From: Austwickia sp.
Lineage (GTDB): Bacteria; Actinomycetota; Actinomycetes; Actinomycetales; Dermatophilaceae
Direction: 5' to 3'
Length of the DNA stretch: 64,000 nucleotides
Assembly (NCBI GenBank): GCA_016699675.1
Contig: CP064985.1
Location: 4,250,147 to 4,314,146 of the forward strand
The translations under genes and the position numbers were made by a program. Shown here piece after piece: positions 9,845-18,176 of the stretch (positions are counted from its first letter, which is position 1; each line of letters opens with the position of its first letter). The notes beneath the pieces were generated by a model. That model saw nothing but the letters and a program-made list of their open reading frames with translations. It was not told the DNA's origin and ran no database searches.

Positions 9845-10329
9845 CCGACTTCGGCGACCTCGATCATCTCGACGACGTAGACGCCGAGATCCTGACGGCC
9901 CTGCGCGCGGCCTGCGAGGCGGCCGATCCCGTCCCGACCGGCATGATCGAGCGCATCCAGTTCGAGATGAGCCTGGCCGTGCTGCGGGCCGAGATCGCCG
10001 AGCTGGAGGCCGGCGATCTGGCCCAGGTCCGCAGTGACGGCCTGGCGGTGGCGGACACCCTGACGTTCCGCGGCAGCTCGGCCAGCCTCATGGTCCGGAT
10101 CCGCCGGCCCGACGCCGGGGCGGACGCCACATCGCGGCTCGCCCTGGAATGCTGGGCCAGCGAGCCCGGCGCCGGCGTCGAGGTGTGGTCGAACGGGGTG
10201 CTGGTGGCCTCCGCCGCCGCCGATGACCATGGCCGGGTGGAGTTCGCCGGGATCGCGCCGGGGGCCGTGCGGCTGATCGTGCGGCCGATCTTCGGTCCGC
10301 CGATCGCGACCCCGGTGGTGCAGCTCTGA
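9841..10329 (+). CDS. Uncharacterised 162-residue protein between the sigma factor and CHAT genes
   Basis: I do not recognise a named family. The N-terminal third is acidic and helical (DLDHLDDVDAEILTALRAAC, then VPTGMIERIQFEM), the kind of short helical segment that can bind a sigma factor. The C-terminal half is beta-rich (ALECWASEPGAG, VEVWSNGVLVASAAADDHGRVEFAG, RLIVRPIFG) and resembles a small transthyretin/carboxypeptidase-regulatory-like sandwich. There is no signal peptide or membrane helix, so it is probably cytoplasmic. It overlaps the sigma gene by 4 bases. It may be an anti-sigma factor and/or cleavage substrate of the TPR-CHAT protein; this is inference from gene order. Confidence 0.6.
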   Translation: MTDFGDLDHLDDVDAEILTALRAACEAADPVPTGMIERIQFEMSLAVLRAEIAELEAGDLAQVRSDGLAVADTLTFRGSSASLMVRIRRPDAGADATSRLALECWASEPGAGVEVWSNGVLVASAAADDHGRVEFAGIAPGAVRLIVRPIFGPPIATPVVQL

Positions 10330-10373
10330 GTGCGCGACGGGGTTCGACCCGCGCCGATCGGTGATCGCCACCG

Positions 10374-13205
10374 ATGGCCGGCCTGGACCACGGGATGGGG
10401 ACCGCGGAGGTGCAGGCCGCGGAGGTGGGCCGCCTGCTCGACGCGGCGCGGATGGCCTTCGCGCAGTATCGGAACGACGACGGCGCCGCGCACCTCGACG
10501 CCGCATCGCGGGCGGCCGAGGCCGTCGCCGACCTGCCGGCGCACGTCGGGATCCGGCTGGGCATCACCCGCACCTGGCTCACCTTCGAGCGCCACGGACT
10601 CGAGACGGCCGAGGCCGAGCTCCAGGACGTCCGCCAGGCCAGCGAGCGGGCGGACCTGCCGGCGCTCATCGCGCTGTGCGACGCACAGCAGGCCACCCTG
10701 CGCATGCGGTCCGGCGACCTGACCACCGCCTTGGCCGCGCTGCACCGGGCCGAGCGGCATCGGCACGCCCTGACGCCCGATGACCAGGTGCGGATCCTGC
10801 TCAACCGGGGGGCCCTCGCCATCCAGACCCTGGACCTGGACGCCGCGCGCGCCGACCTGGCAGAGGCCGCGTCGACCGCCGTCGGCCCCGACCTGGCTCC
10901 CCTGCGGTTCAAGGCCTTGCACAACCAGGGGTGTGCGGAGTTCTACCGCGGCAACATTCCTGCGGCGCTCGCGCTGATGCACGCGGCGGCGGCCCACACC
11001 GGCGCCATGAACACCGGCTTGACCCTGGTCGACCGCGCGCGCGTGCTGGTCGAGGCCGGACTGCTCCGCGAGGCGCGCTCCGCGTTGCTCGAGGCAGCGA
11101 CGCGGTACGCCGACGCGGGGCTGCTGCGCGACGTGAGCGAGATCCACGTCGATCTGGCCCGATGCGAGCTGTTGATCGGGGAGGTGACCTCCGCCGCCGA
11201 GCGCGCCCGGCACGCGGCCGCCGTGTTCCACGACCGCGGCGAACCCTATTGGGAGCACCGGGCGCGCCTCGTGCAGATCACCGCACTCGGCCTCGCCGGC
11301 GCCCCGGCGCCCGCGGACCGCATCCAGCAGGCCCGCGACCTGCTCGGAGCCGTCGCCGGACGCGGCGACGTGGCCACCACCAACCTGGTGCGCGTGGAAC
11401 TCGCCCTGGCTCTGTGCGACCTCGCCTCGGTCGAGGCTCTCGCCGACGCGCGCGCCCTGCTGGTCCAGGCCCAGGGGCTCGCCCGATCGCCGCACCTCGC
11501 CTCCCGGCTCGGCTACTCCCACGCCCGCGCGAGGATCGACCTCGCCATCGGCAGCGAAAGCGCCACCGCGGCGCGCCTGGCCCGAGCCGCCGAGGACCTG
11601 GCCGGCGCGCAACGGCGTACCGCCGGTCTCGACGCGCGCACGGCCCTTGCCGTGCACGCCCGTCGCCTGGCGGACCTCGACGTCGATCTGGCCTTGCGGC
11701 GCGGCGACCCGGTCGCCGTCCTGCACCGGATGGAGCGGTGGCGGCGCGCGGTCACCCCCCTGACGCCACTCAGTCCGTCGGCGGACCCCGACGAGGCGCT
11801 GCTGCTCGCCCAGCTCGGGCGCGCCCGGGAGGCGCTCTCCCAGGGCGCACCGGGAGGGCTCGGTGAGCTGCGCAGCAACGTACGCCGGCTGGAGCGGGCC
11901 ACCTCCGCCGCTCGGTGGCGGGCCGCGATCACGGCCCCCGCGCATGCCGGCTCACCGCCCACCTATGCCCAGGTCAGGGCGGCGCTGTCGACCGCTGACG
12001 GGATCGGCGCCGCCGTGCTGGGGCTGGTCGTCATGGGCGGCGCCGTGCGAGCGGTGGTCGCCACGCCCGGGGCTCGCGCGACGATCGTGGATCTGGGGCC
12101 GTCGACCGCGTTGTGGCGGTTGATCGATCGGGTCGTGGCCGACGTGGACTCGGCCGCGCGAGCCGCCGGCGAACCGCGCCTCGGGCCGATGATCGCCGCC
12201 GCCGCGCAGGAGTCGGTCGGCGCCCTGGACCGCGCGCTGCGCCCGGCGCTGGCGGACGCGGAGGGTTCACCGGCGGTGGTCCTTGCGGGCGAGCTGTTCG
12301 GCGCGATCCCCTGGGGCCTGCTGCCCAGCCGGCGGGGCCTGCCCACCACGTTGGCCCCCTCGCTGCTGGCCTGGGCGGCCTTCGCGGAACCAGGGCGGGA
12401 CGGACCAGCGGGGCCTGCGTCGGCCGCCACGGCTGGTGGGGGAACGGGGGCCATGGGGGCCACCGGGCCCACGGCCGATGTCGTCCTGCCGGCCGGCGGG
12501 GAGGCGGCGCTCGACCCGCCGGCCGACATGTCTGTGAGTGGTGCGCCCGGCCGACCACCCGGCCGGGTGGGGCCACCCCCGATTCCGCGCGTGGCCGCGC
12601 TCGCCGGACCCGGGGTGGCACACGGCGCCGCCGAGGTGGCGAGCGTGCTGGGCGCGTGGTCGGCCGAGGCGGCGGCCCGGGTGGCCGACCCGGGGAGGTC
12701 GGTGCGGGAGGCCCCCTGTGCCTCCCGCACCGACCTGCTGGACGCCCTGACCTCGGCGGACCTCGTGCATGTCGCCGCGCACGGCGACCACCAGCCGGAG
12801 AGCCCCCTCTTCAGCTCCCTCCGGTTGGTCGATGGGCTGGTCTTCGCGCACGAGCTGCAGACGCTTCCCCCGGCCGCGTCCCTGGTCGTGCTGTCCGCGT
12901 GCGATGCCGGGCGCGGCACCGCACGGCCGGGCGAGGAGGCGTTGGGGTGGCCGTCGGCCCTCCTCGCCCTCGGCGTACGCACCGTTGTCGCCCCGCTGGT
13001 GGCGGTCCGCGACGACGAGACCTACGCGGTGATGTCGCAGCTGCATCGTGGCTTGGCCGCCGGTCTGCCGGCCGACGCCGCGTTGGCTGCTGCGGCCGGT
13101 CCGACCGGCACGCCGTTCGTGTGTTTCGGGGCTCCCTGGGAAGCCAAGGCGACGCTAGGTGGCGATGGGTCCCCACCTGACCAGAGCACCCAGTCGTCCC
13201 CCTGA
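10374..13205 (+). CDS. TPR-CHAT (caspase-like) protein
   Basis: 943 residues. Residues about 5-470 are helical TPR-like repeats (many A-x-x-L/A-x-x-A patterns such as ALAALHRAERHRHAL and VLVEAGLLREARSALLEAA), a protein-binding solenoid. Residues about 560-940 form a CHAT domain, the caspase-HetF-associated fold. The catalytic dyad is intact: His803 in VHVAAHGDH and Cys843 in VVLSACDAGRG, followed by GWPSALLALGVRTVVAPL. A Gly/Ala/Pro-rich stretch (about residues 680-745) interrupts the CHAT domain and looks like a flexible loop. It follows the 162-residue gene after 44 bases with a weak ribosome site; ATG 10395 is an alternative start. Predicted to be a cytoplasmic cysteine protease. The combination with a sigma factor recalls Craspase loci. 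Confidence 0.88.
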   Translation: MAGLDHGMGTAEVQAAEVGRLLDAARMAFAQYRNDDGAAHLDAASRAAEAVADLPAHVGIRLGITRTWLTFERHGLETAEAELQDVRQASERADLPALIALCDAQQATLRMRSGDLTTALAALHRAERHRHALTPDDQVRILLNRGALAIQTLDLDAARADLAEAASTAVGPDLAPLRFKALHNQGCAEFYRGNIPAALALMHAAAAHTGAMNTGLTLVDRARVLVEAGLLREARSALLEAATRYADAGLLRDVSEIHVDLARCELLIGEVTSAAERARHAAAVFHDRGEPYWEHRARLVQITALGLAGAPAPADRIQQARDLLGAVAGRGDVATTNLVRVELALALCDLASVEALADARALLVQAQGLARSPHLASRLGYSHARARIDLAIGSESATAARLARAAEDLAGAQRRTAGLDARTALAVHARRLADLDVDLALRRGDPVAVLHRMERWRRAVTPLTPLSPSADPDEALLLAQLGRAREALSQGAPGGLGELRSNVRRLERATSAARWRAAITAPAHAGSPPTYAQVRAALSTADGIGAAVLGLVVMGGAVRAVVATPGARATIVDLGPSTALWRLIDRVVADVDSAARAAGEPRLGPMIAAAAQESVGALDRALRPALADAEGSPAVVLAGELFGAIPWGLLPSRRGLPTTLAPSLLAWAAFAEPGRDGPAGPASAATAGGGTGAMGATGPTADVVLPAGGEAALDPPADMSVSGAPGRPPGRVGPPPIPRVAALAGPGVAHGAAEVASVLGAWSAEAAARVADPGRSVREAPCASRTDLLDALTSADLVHVAAHGDHQPESPLFSSLRLVDGLVFAHELQTLPPAASLVVLSACDAGRGTARPGEEALGWPSALLALGVRTVVAPLVAVRDDETYAVMSQLHRGLAAGLPADAALAAAAGPTGTPFVCFGAPWEAKATLGGDGSPPDQSTQSSP

Positions 13206-13325
13206 TACATCCCTGCCGGAGATGTGGCCCTGGGGACATCCCGGTGGGTTGCTTCGACGAGCTCACCGTAGGTCTGACCCCGCCCGCCGCGGAATGGGCT
13301 GGGCGACCCACCCGGGCCGCCGGAT

Positions 13326-13379
13326 CATAAGTCCAAATTATGGAATACAGTTGGTCACGTTTGGTGTGAGAGCTACGGT
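13326..13379 (+). promoter_or_regulatory. Candidate promoter and inverted repeat upstream of tsuA
   Basis: TTGGTC (13351-13356) and TACGGT (13374-13379) are spaced 17 bases apart. An inverted repeat CATAA-N7-TTATG (13326-13342) lies just upstream in a strikingly AT-rich patch. This fits a sigma-70-type promoter with an upstream operator. The hexamers each match consensus at only three positions. Confidence 0.4.
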
Positions 13380-13423
13380 GGGTCGACCTCAGCCCGATTT
13401 GCCCTATCCCCCGGAGCATCAAT

Positions 13424-14545
13424 GTGATCATCACCGGACTCCTGCTCGGCGCACTCCTCGGCTTCGTTCTGCAACGTGGCCGGTTCTGCGTCACGGGCGC
13501 CTTCCGCGACGTCTTCGTCACCCGAAACACCCTCTGGCTCACCGCGTTTCTCCTCGTGATCGCCGTCCAGGCCGTCGGCCTGGCGATCCTGACCGCCACC
13601 GGCGTCGTCACCCCCAAGGTGGCGCCGCTGCCGCTACTCGGGGTGGTCATCGGCGGACTGATCTTCGGCTACGCCATCGTGATGGCCGGCGGTTGCGCGA
13701 CCGGCACGTACTACCGCGCCGGCGAGGGCCTCGTCGGGAGCTGGCTGGCCCTCATCGGATACGCCGGCACGAGCGCCGCGATGAAGTACGGCGTGCTGAA
13801 GCCGGTCAACGACGGGCTGCGCGGCATCACGGTGCCGGCCACGACGATCCACGGGACGCTGGGCATCGCCATGTGGCCGCTCCTCGTGGCCCTCGTCGTG
13901 GGGGTGGGCCTCGCGGTCCGCCATCACCTGCGCAAGCCGGCGGTCACCCTCGCCACGCTTCCCCCGCGGCGGTCCGGTGCCATGCACCTCCTGCTCGAGC
14001 GCCGTTGGCACCCGTTCGCCACGGCGGTCGTGATCGGGCTCATCGCCATTGCGGCGTGGCCGCTGTCCACCGCGGCCGGGCGCAACGGCGGCCTCGGCAT
14101 CACCACTCCCAGCGCCAACCTCACAAGCTACCTCGCCACCGCGCAGCCCAAGTACCTCGACTGGGGCGTCATGCTGGTCGTCGGCATCCTCGCCGGCTCG
14201 TTCATCGCCGCGAAGGCGGCGGGCGAGTTCCGGGTTCGCGTCCCCGACGCCACCATCGCGGTCCGCTCCACGATCGGCGGGGTGCTCATGGGCGTCGGCG
14301 CTTCCCTGGCGGGCGGCTGCACGATCGGCAACGCGATGGTCGAGACGGCGCAGTTCACCTGGCAGGGCTGGATCAGCTTCGCCGCGTTCCTGCTGGGCAC
14401 CGGCCTGGCGGCGCGCGTCTACATCATGGGTCACCGCCGCTCGGGCGGCCCCGTGGCCGCGTCGGCCCCGCAGGCCGCGGTCGGCGCCGACGTCGCGAGT
14501 GGCGACGGTACGCCGAGCCGCCGCGCGGTTCTCACCCGGGTCTGA
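13424..14545 (+). CDS. tsuA: YeeE/YedE-family thiosulfate transporter
   Basis: A 373-residue integral membrane protein with about nine to ten hydrophobic helices. It carries the family's conserved cysteines in RGRFCVTGAFRD near residue 22, MAGGCATGTYYRAGEG near 90 and LAGGCTIGNAM near 300. These are the residues that relay thiosulfate through the pore in TsuA. The TusA-like gene 92 bases downstream (TsuB) supports thiosulfate uptake for cysteine synthesis. The start is a GTG at 13424; an ATG two bases earlier is followed at once by a stop. The C-terminal 40 residues are Ala/Gly-rich and cytoplasmic. A promoter-like region precedes it and hairpin terminators follow tsuB. Confidence 0.9.
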   Translation: MIITGLLLGALLGFVLQRGRFCVTGAFRDVFVTRNTLWLTAFLLVIAVQAVGLAILTATGVVTPKVAPLPLLGVVIGGLIFGYAIVMAGGCATGTYYRAGEGLVGSWLALIGYAGTSAAMKYGVLKPVNDGLRGITVPATTIHGTLGIAMWPLLVALVVGVGLAVRHHLRKPAVTLATLPPRRSGAMHLLLERRWHPFATAVVIGLIAIAAWPLSTAAGRNGGLGITTPSANLTSYLATAQPKYLDWGVMLVVGILAGSFIAAKAAGEFRVRVPDATIAVRSTIGGVLMGVGASLAGGCTIGNAMVETAQFTWQGWISFAAFLLGTGLAARVYIMGHRRSGGPVAASAPQAAVGADVASGDGTPSRRAVLTRV

Positions 14546-14637
14546 GACCCCACCCGCCGTACCCGCGCAGTCCGCGACGACGCGTCCGAGCTGCGCGCCC
14601 GAGACCAACCCAGACAACGCGAGAAGGAGACGCCGAG

Positions 14638-14865
14638 ATGGCGACGTACACCCTGGACACCGCGGGCGAGGTCTGCCCGTTCCCCCTCGTCGAGGCCAAG
14701 CAGGCCATGGTCGAACTGGCCAGCGGCGACGAACTGGTGATCGACTTCGACTGCACCCAGGCGACCGAGGCCATCCCGGCCTGGGCCGCCGGGGAGGGCT
14801 ACCCGGTGACCCACTTCGACCGGACCGGCGACGCCAGCTGGACGATCACCGTGCAGAAGCCCTGA
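14638..14865 (+). CDS. tsuB: TusA-family sulfurtransferase partner of the thiosulfate transporter
   Basis: A 75-residue protein with the sulfur-carrier CPxP signature (GEVCPFPLVEAKQAM); Cys13 would carry the persulfide. The length is typical of TusA/TsuB. A GAGAAGGAGA lies about 10 bases upstream of the ATG. Because it directly follows the YeeE/YedE gene, it is more likely the thiosulfate-handling TsuB than the tRNA-thiolation TusA, although sequence alone does not separate them with certainty. Confidence 0.88.
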   Translation: MATYTLDTAGEVCPFPLVEAKQAMVELASGDELVIDFDCTQATEAIPAWAAGEGYPVTHFDRTGDASWTITVQKP

Positions 14866-14867
14866 CC

Positions 14868-14888
14868 GTGGCGGCCTCCGGCCGCCAC
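14868..14888 (+). terminator. Hairpin immediately after tsuB
   Basis: Nine-bp stem GTGGCGGCC / GGCCGCCAC with a 3-base loop, starting 3 bases after the tsuB stop and followed by a short CTTGG. Confidence 0.65.
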
Positions 14889-14903
14889 CTTGGAGACGAA
14901 CGC

Positions 14904-14942
14904 GGGCGGCCCCCGGGCATCATCGATGCTCAGGGGCCGCCC
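14904..14942. terminator. Two-part bidirectional hairpin between convergent tsuB and nusB
   Basis: The outer stem GGGCGGCCCC (14904-14913) pairs with GGGGCCGCCC (14933-14942). An inner stem GCATC-ATC-GATGC (14917-14929) caps it. It lies 21 bases beyond the nusB stop and can serve both convergent transcripts. Confidence 0.65.
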
Positions 14943-14962
14943 GTCGGCGTGTCACGTCGTCC

Positions 14963-15475
14963 TCAGCCGAGATCCAGCGTCGCCTTCACCTCGGCGATGC
15001 GCGAGAGCAAGCCGTTCACGAAGCTCGGCGACTCGTCCGTGGACAACGCCGTCGCCAGCTCGACGGCCTGCTGGGTCGCGACCGCATCCGGAACGTCGTC
15101 GTTGTAGAGGATCTCCCAGGTGCCGACGCGGAGCAGGGCCCGGTCGACCGCGGGCATCCGCTCCACCGACCAGCCTTGGCTGTAGGTGCCGAGCGCCTCA
15201 TCGATCACGCGCCAATGCTCGACGACCCCCCGCACGATCTGCACGCTGTAGTCGCGCAGCGGAGCCTCCGTCACGGGGGCGGCGATCCGTTGCGTGACGA
15301 GGTCCGCCGCGTTCACGCCGCGCTGGTCGGCCTCGAACAACAGGTCCAGTGCGGCCCGACGAGCCTTGGTCCGCGACCCGGTCAGGGGCGCCCGTTCGGT
15401 GCCCTTCCGGCCACCCGGACCGGCCCCACCGGTGAGCCGTCCGCCGGTGGACTCAGCTCCGGAGGACGACGGCAT
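14963..15475 (-). CDS. nusB: Transcription antitermination protein NusB
   Basis: 170 residues. The canonical NusB start (SRTKARRAALDLLFEADQRG) appears only after a 33-residue Gly/Ser-rich extension that begins at the ATG overlapping the efp stop (ATGA, 15475). The rest is the all-helical NusB fold ending in PSFVNGLLSRIAEVK. NusB with NusE/S10 binds boxA of rRNA leaders and supports antitermination. The order efp-nusB is conserved in actinobacteria, where pyrR normally follows; here a block of foreign-strand genes intervenes. Confidence 0.94.
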   Translation of the reverse strand: MPSSSGAESTGGRLTGGAGPGGRKGTERAPLTGSRTKARRAALDLLFEADQRGVNAADLVTQRIAAPVTEAPLRDYSVQIVRGVVEHWRVIDEALGTYSQGWSVERMPAVDRALLRVGTWEILYNDDVPDAVATQQAVELATALSTDESPSFVNGLLSRIAEVKATLDLG

Positions 15476-16035
15476 CAGTTGACGCGACCGAGGTAGCTGC
15501 CGTCCCGGGTGTCGACCTTGACCTTCGTGCCCTGCTCCAGGAAGAGCGGCACCGCGATCTCCGCGCCGGTCTCCAGGGTGGCGGGCTTGGTGCCGCCGGT
15601 GGCGCGGTCCCCCTGTACGCCGGGCTCGGTGTAGGTGATGACGAGCTCGACCGAGGCGGGGAGTTCGACGAACAGCGGGGCGCCCTCGTGGGTGGCGACG
15701 ATCGCCTCCTGGTTCTCCAGGAGGAATCGCTCGGCGTCGCCCACCACCGCGCTGCTCACGTGGAGCTGGTCGTAGGTCTTGCCGTCCATGAAGACGAAGT
15801 CGTCGCCGTCCTTGTACAGGTATTGCATCGTCCGCTTGTCGACATTGCTCGTCTCGACCTTGGTGCCGGCGTTGAACGTCTTGTCGACGACCTTGCCCGA
15901 GAGGACGTTCTTGAGCTTGGTGCGCACGAAGGCGCCGCCCTTGCCGGGCTTGACGTGCTGGAACTCGATGACGGTCCAGAGCTGGCCGTCCAGGTTGAGC
16001 ACGAGGCCGTTCTTGAGGTCGTTCGTGGTCGCCAC
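15475..16035 (-). CDS. efp: Elongation factor P
   Basis: 186 residues with the three beta-domains of EF-P. It relieves ribosome stalling at polyproline stretches by reaching the peptidyl-transferase centre with the loop at Lys32. The loop here reads VKPGKGGAF. Actinobacteria commonly have PGKGP in this place with an unmodified lysine; the Gly34 here departs from that pattern. No EpmA, EarP or YmfI-type modifier is visible in the window. The end (DTRDGSYLGRVN) is typical. It overlaps nusB by one codon edge (ATGA). The gene usually upstream (an Xaa-Pro peptidase) is missing. Confidence 0.97.
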   Translation of the reverse strand: MATTNDLKNGLVLNLDGQLWTVIEFQHVKPGKGGAFVRTKLKNVLSGKVVDKTFNAGTKVETSNVDKRTMQYLYKDGDDFVFMDGKTYDQLHVSSAVVGDAERFLLENQEAIVATHEGAPLFVELPASVELVITYTEPGVQGDRATGGTKPATLETGAEIAVPLFLEQGTKVKVDTRDGSYLGRVN

Positions 16036-16271
16036 GGGGTTTCTCTCTGCTCGATGGTCTTGATCCGGGGGCGATTCTACCGGCCGGCCCGTGGGGGCCG
16101 AACGGCCTCCGGGCCCGGTCGCCGCCGACGCGGCACGCCCCTTGCCCTCGGGTGGCTCGACCCGCGGGCGAGGCGCCTCGCCCGGCGCGCATCGCGTAGG
16201 GTCGAGGGTGCCCGCTTGGTCAATCCGGGCCGACGCGCGCAGCGTCTGGGCCCGCCCGTTGGGAGCCGCCC

Positions 16272-18155
16272 ATGTCCCGCCAGCGCCGCCCCCGCAGGGC
16301 GCAGACCGCGCTGGCCGCTGGCATGGTCGCTGCCCTGGCGGGCACGGGGCTGGCCGCGTGCAGCCGCGACGAACCGCCGCCCCCGGCTCCGTCGCCGCCG
16401 TCGGTCCCGCAGGCGCCCGCGGCGGTCACCAGCACCCCCACCTCGGGGGGCAAGGCCCCGATCCTCGTCAACGCCGTCGAACCGGCGCGCGCCCTGCTCC
16501 CCGCGACCATCAGTGACGAATACGGCCAGCGGGTCGGCTCGCTCATCTACCGGGGCCTGCTCCGGTACGACGCGAAGGGTCGCCTGGTCAACGAGGTGGC
16601 CGAGGACATCGCCGCGGAGGGGCCCACGCTCTACCGGGTGCGGGTGCGCAAGGGCTGGTTCTTCGGCAACGGCGAACCGGTCACGGCCGCGTCCTTCGTC
16701 GATGCCTGGAACTTCGCGGCCTCCCCCGCCTGCAGACAACTGAACGCCGCGGCGTTCGCCCCGATCGCGGGCTTCCGTGCGCTGCGTGGCCTGCCCGAGC
16801 CACCGACCGCCACACCCACCGGCACCGCCCAGCCCACCGCCGGTTCCACGACCGCCCCCAGCGCGTCGCCCACAGGTGCCGAGCCGGGTCCGACCGTGAG
16901 CGGCACGCCGAGCGCGAGCGGCTCCCCCACGGCGCCCGTGGCCGCCCCCGCCCCGAGCTTGCCCGATGTGCCGGACACCCCCTGCGGACCGACCGCCCGT
17001 CGGCAGCTGGCCGGGCTGCGGGTCGTCGACGACCTCGAATTCACCGTGCGCCTCGCCCAACCCGACGCGACGTTCCGCGACCGGCTCGCCACGCTGGCCT
17101 ATGCGCCGCTGCCCCGCGTCGCCCTGGCCGACCCGGCCTCGGCGGCGACGGCGCCGATCGGCAACGGCCCCTACCAGTTGGCCGGCGGGTGGTCCGACGG
17201 TCGAGAGCTCCGGCTGATCCCCAACGCCTCCTACTCCGGCAGCGATCCGGCGCACAACGGCGGCGTCACGTTCCGGTTCTTCCCCGACCCCGCGATGTCC
17301 TATCAGGCGCTCCAGCGCGGCCAACTCGAGGTGCTCGACGACACGCCTCTCACGGCGCTCGGCCGCTACAAGTCCGACCTGGGGTTCCGGGCCGCGAACC
17401 AGCCCATCGGCGCCGCGTCGAGCCTGGTGTTTCCGATGGCCGCGCCGGGCTGGGCCACGCGCGAGGGGCTCCAGCTGCGTCGGGCCATCTCCCGGGCCAT
17501 CGACCGCAAGGGGCTGGCCGAGGGTCTGTACGCCGGCACCCGCACCCCCGCCGGTGACCTGGCCGCCCCCGGGGTCTCCGGCTACGCGCCCGACCTGTGC
17601 GGGGACTACTGCAGCCACGACCCGAAGGCCGCCGCGGAGCTGTTGCCCCCGGCCTCGCCCGTGCCGCCGCTGGAGATCGCCTACAGCCCCGAGGAGGGCG
17701 GCCTGCCGGCCGTGCAGGCGCTCTGCGGAGCGATCACCAGCGCGCTGCGGATCAGCTGCAGCCCGCACGCCGTACCGCGCGATCCCGCGACCGGCGCCAC
17801 CCTGGCCACCGCCGCCGCGCGGCACGAACTGACGATCCCCATGCTCTCGACCCACCGGATGGCGCGGCCCGACCTCGGAGGCTTCCTGTCCCCCCGGTTC
17901 CTCGCCGGCAGCACGGAGAACCCCAGCGGGTACGCCGGCGCCGCGGCCCAGGCCCTGCTGGCCAAGGCTGCGGCGACCACGGACGGGGACGCTCGGATGG
18001 CCGTCTACCGCGACGCCGAGAAGGCCATCCTGGCCGACCTCCCCGAGATCCCGCTCTGGTATGTCAACGCCACCACCGGGGCGGCGGCTCACATGCAGCA
18101 GGTGAGAATCGACGTGTTCGGGGTGCCGATCTACACCGAACTCAACCGCTCCTAA
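16272..18155 (+). CDS. ABC transporter solute-binding lipoprotein (family 5, peptide type) with internal low-complexity insert
   Basis: 627 residues. A signal peptide with lipobox TGLAAC (Cys about residue 29) predicts an outer-leaflet lipoprotein. The SBP family 5 body follows (IYRGLLRYDAKGRLVNEVAEDI, then NGPYQLAGGW, then LQLRRAISRAIDRKGLAEGLY). It is a paralogue of the solute-binding gene at 34891: both share FxDAWNxAA, a CGDYC/CGEYC motif and an ending VxIDxFGxPxY. Residues about 175-235 form a Pro/Thr/Ser/Gly-rich insert (PTATPTGTAQPTAGS and more) absent from that paralogue. No permease or ATPase lies beside it, so it is an orphan that may feed the oligopeptide importer. Its original 3' flank is cut by the insertion element 21 bases after the stop. 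Confidence 0.88.
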   Translation: MSRQRRPRRAQTALAAGMVAALAGTGLAACSRDEPPPPAPSPPSVPQAPAAVTSTPTSGGKAPILVNAVEPARALLPATISDEYGQRVGSLIYRGLLRYDAKGRLVNEVAEDIAAEGPTLYRVRVRKGWFFGNGEPVTAASFVDAWNFAASPACRQLNAAAFAPIAGFRALRGLPEPPTATPTGTAQPTAGSTTAPSASPTGAEPGPTVSGTPSASGSPTAPVAAPAPSLPDVPDTPCGPTARRQLAGLRVVDDLEFTVRLAQPDATFRDRLATLAYAPLPRVALADPASAATAPIGNGPYQLAGGWSDGRELRLIPNASYSGSDPAHNGGVTFRFFPDPAMSYQALQRGQLEVLDDTPLTALGRYKSDLGFRAANQPIGAASSLVFPMAAPGWATREGLQLRRAISRAIDRKGLAEGLYAGTRTPAGDLAAPGVSGYAPDLCGDYCSHDPKAAAELLPPASPVPPLEIAYSPEEGGLPAVQALCGAITSALRISCSPHAVPRDPATGATLATAAARHELTIPMLSTHRMARPDLGGFLSPRFLAGSTENPSGYAGAAAQALLAKAAATTDGDARMAVYRDAEKAILADLPEIPLWYVNATTGAAAHMQQVRIDVFGVPIYTELNRS

Positions 18156-18176
18156 CCGCGTCGGCCCCTCCTTAAG

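Noticed and set aside
9078..13205. A full type III-E CRISPR locus around the TPR-CHAT gene
   Set aside because: No Cas7-11, no CRISPR repeats and no recognisable Csx30/Csx31 in the window; only the protease-sigma logic is shared.
13159..13423. Upstream extension of the tsuB frame as a large fusion protein
   Set aside because: The long frame through tsuA is out of phase with the transporter; the ATG at 14638 with its ribosome site defines tsuB.
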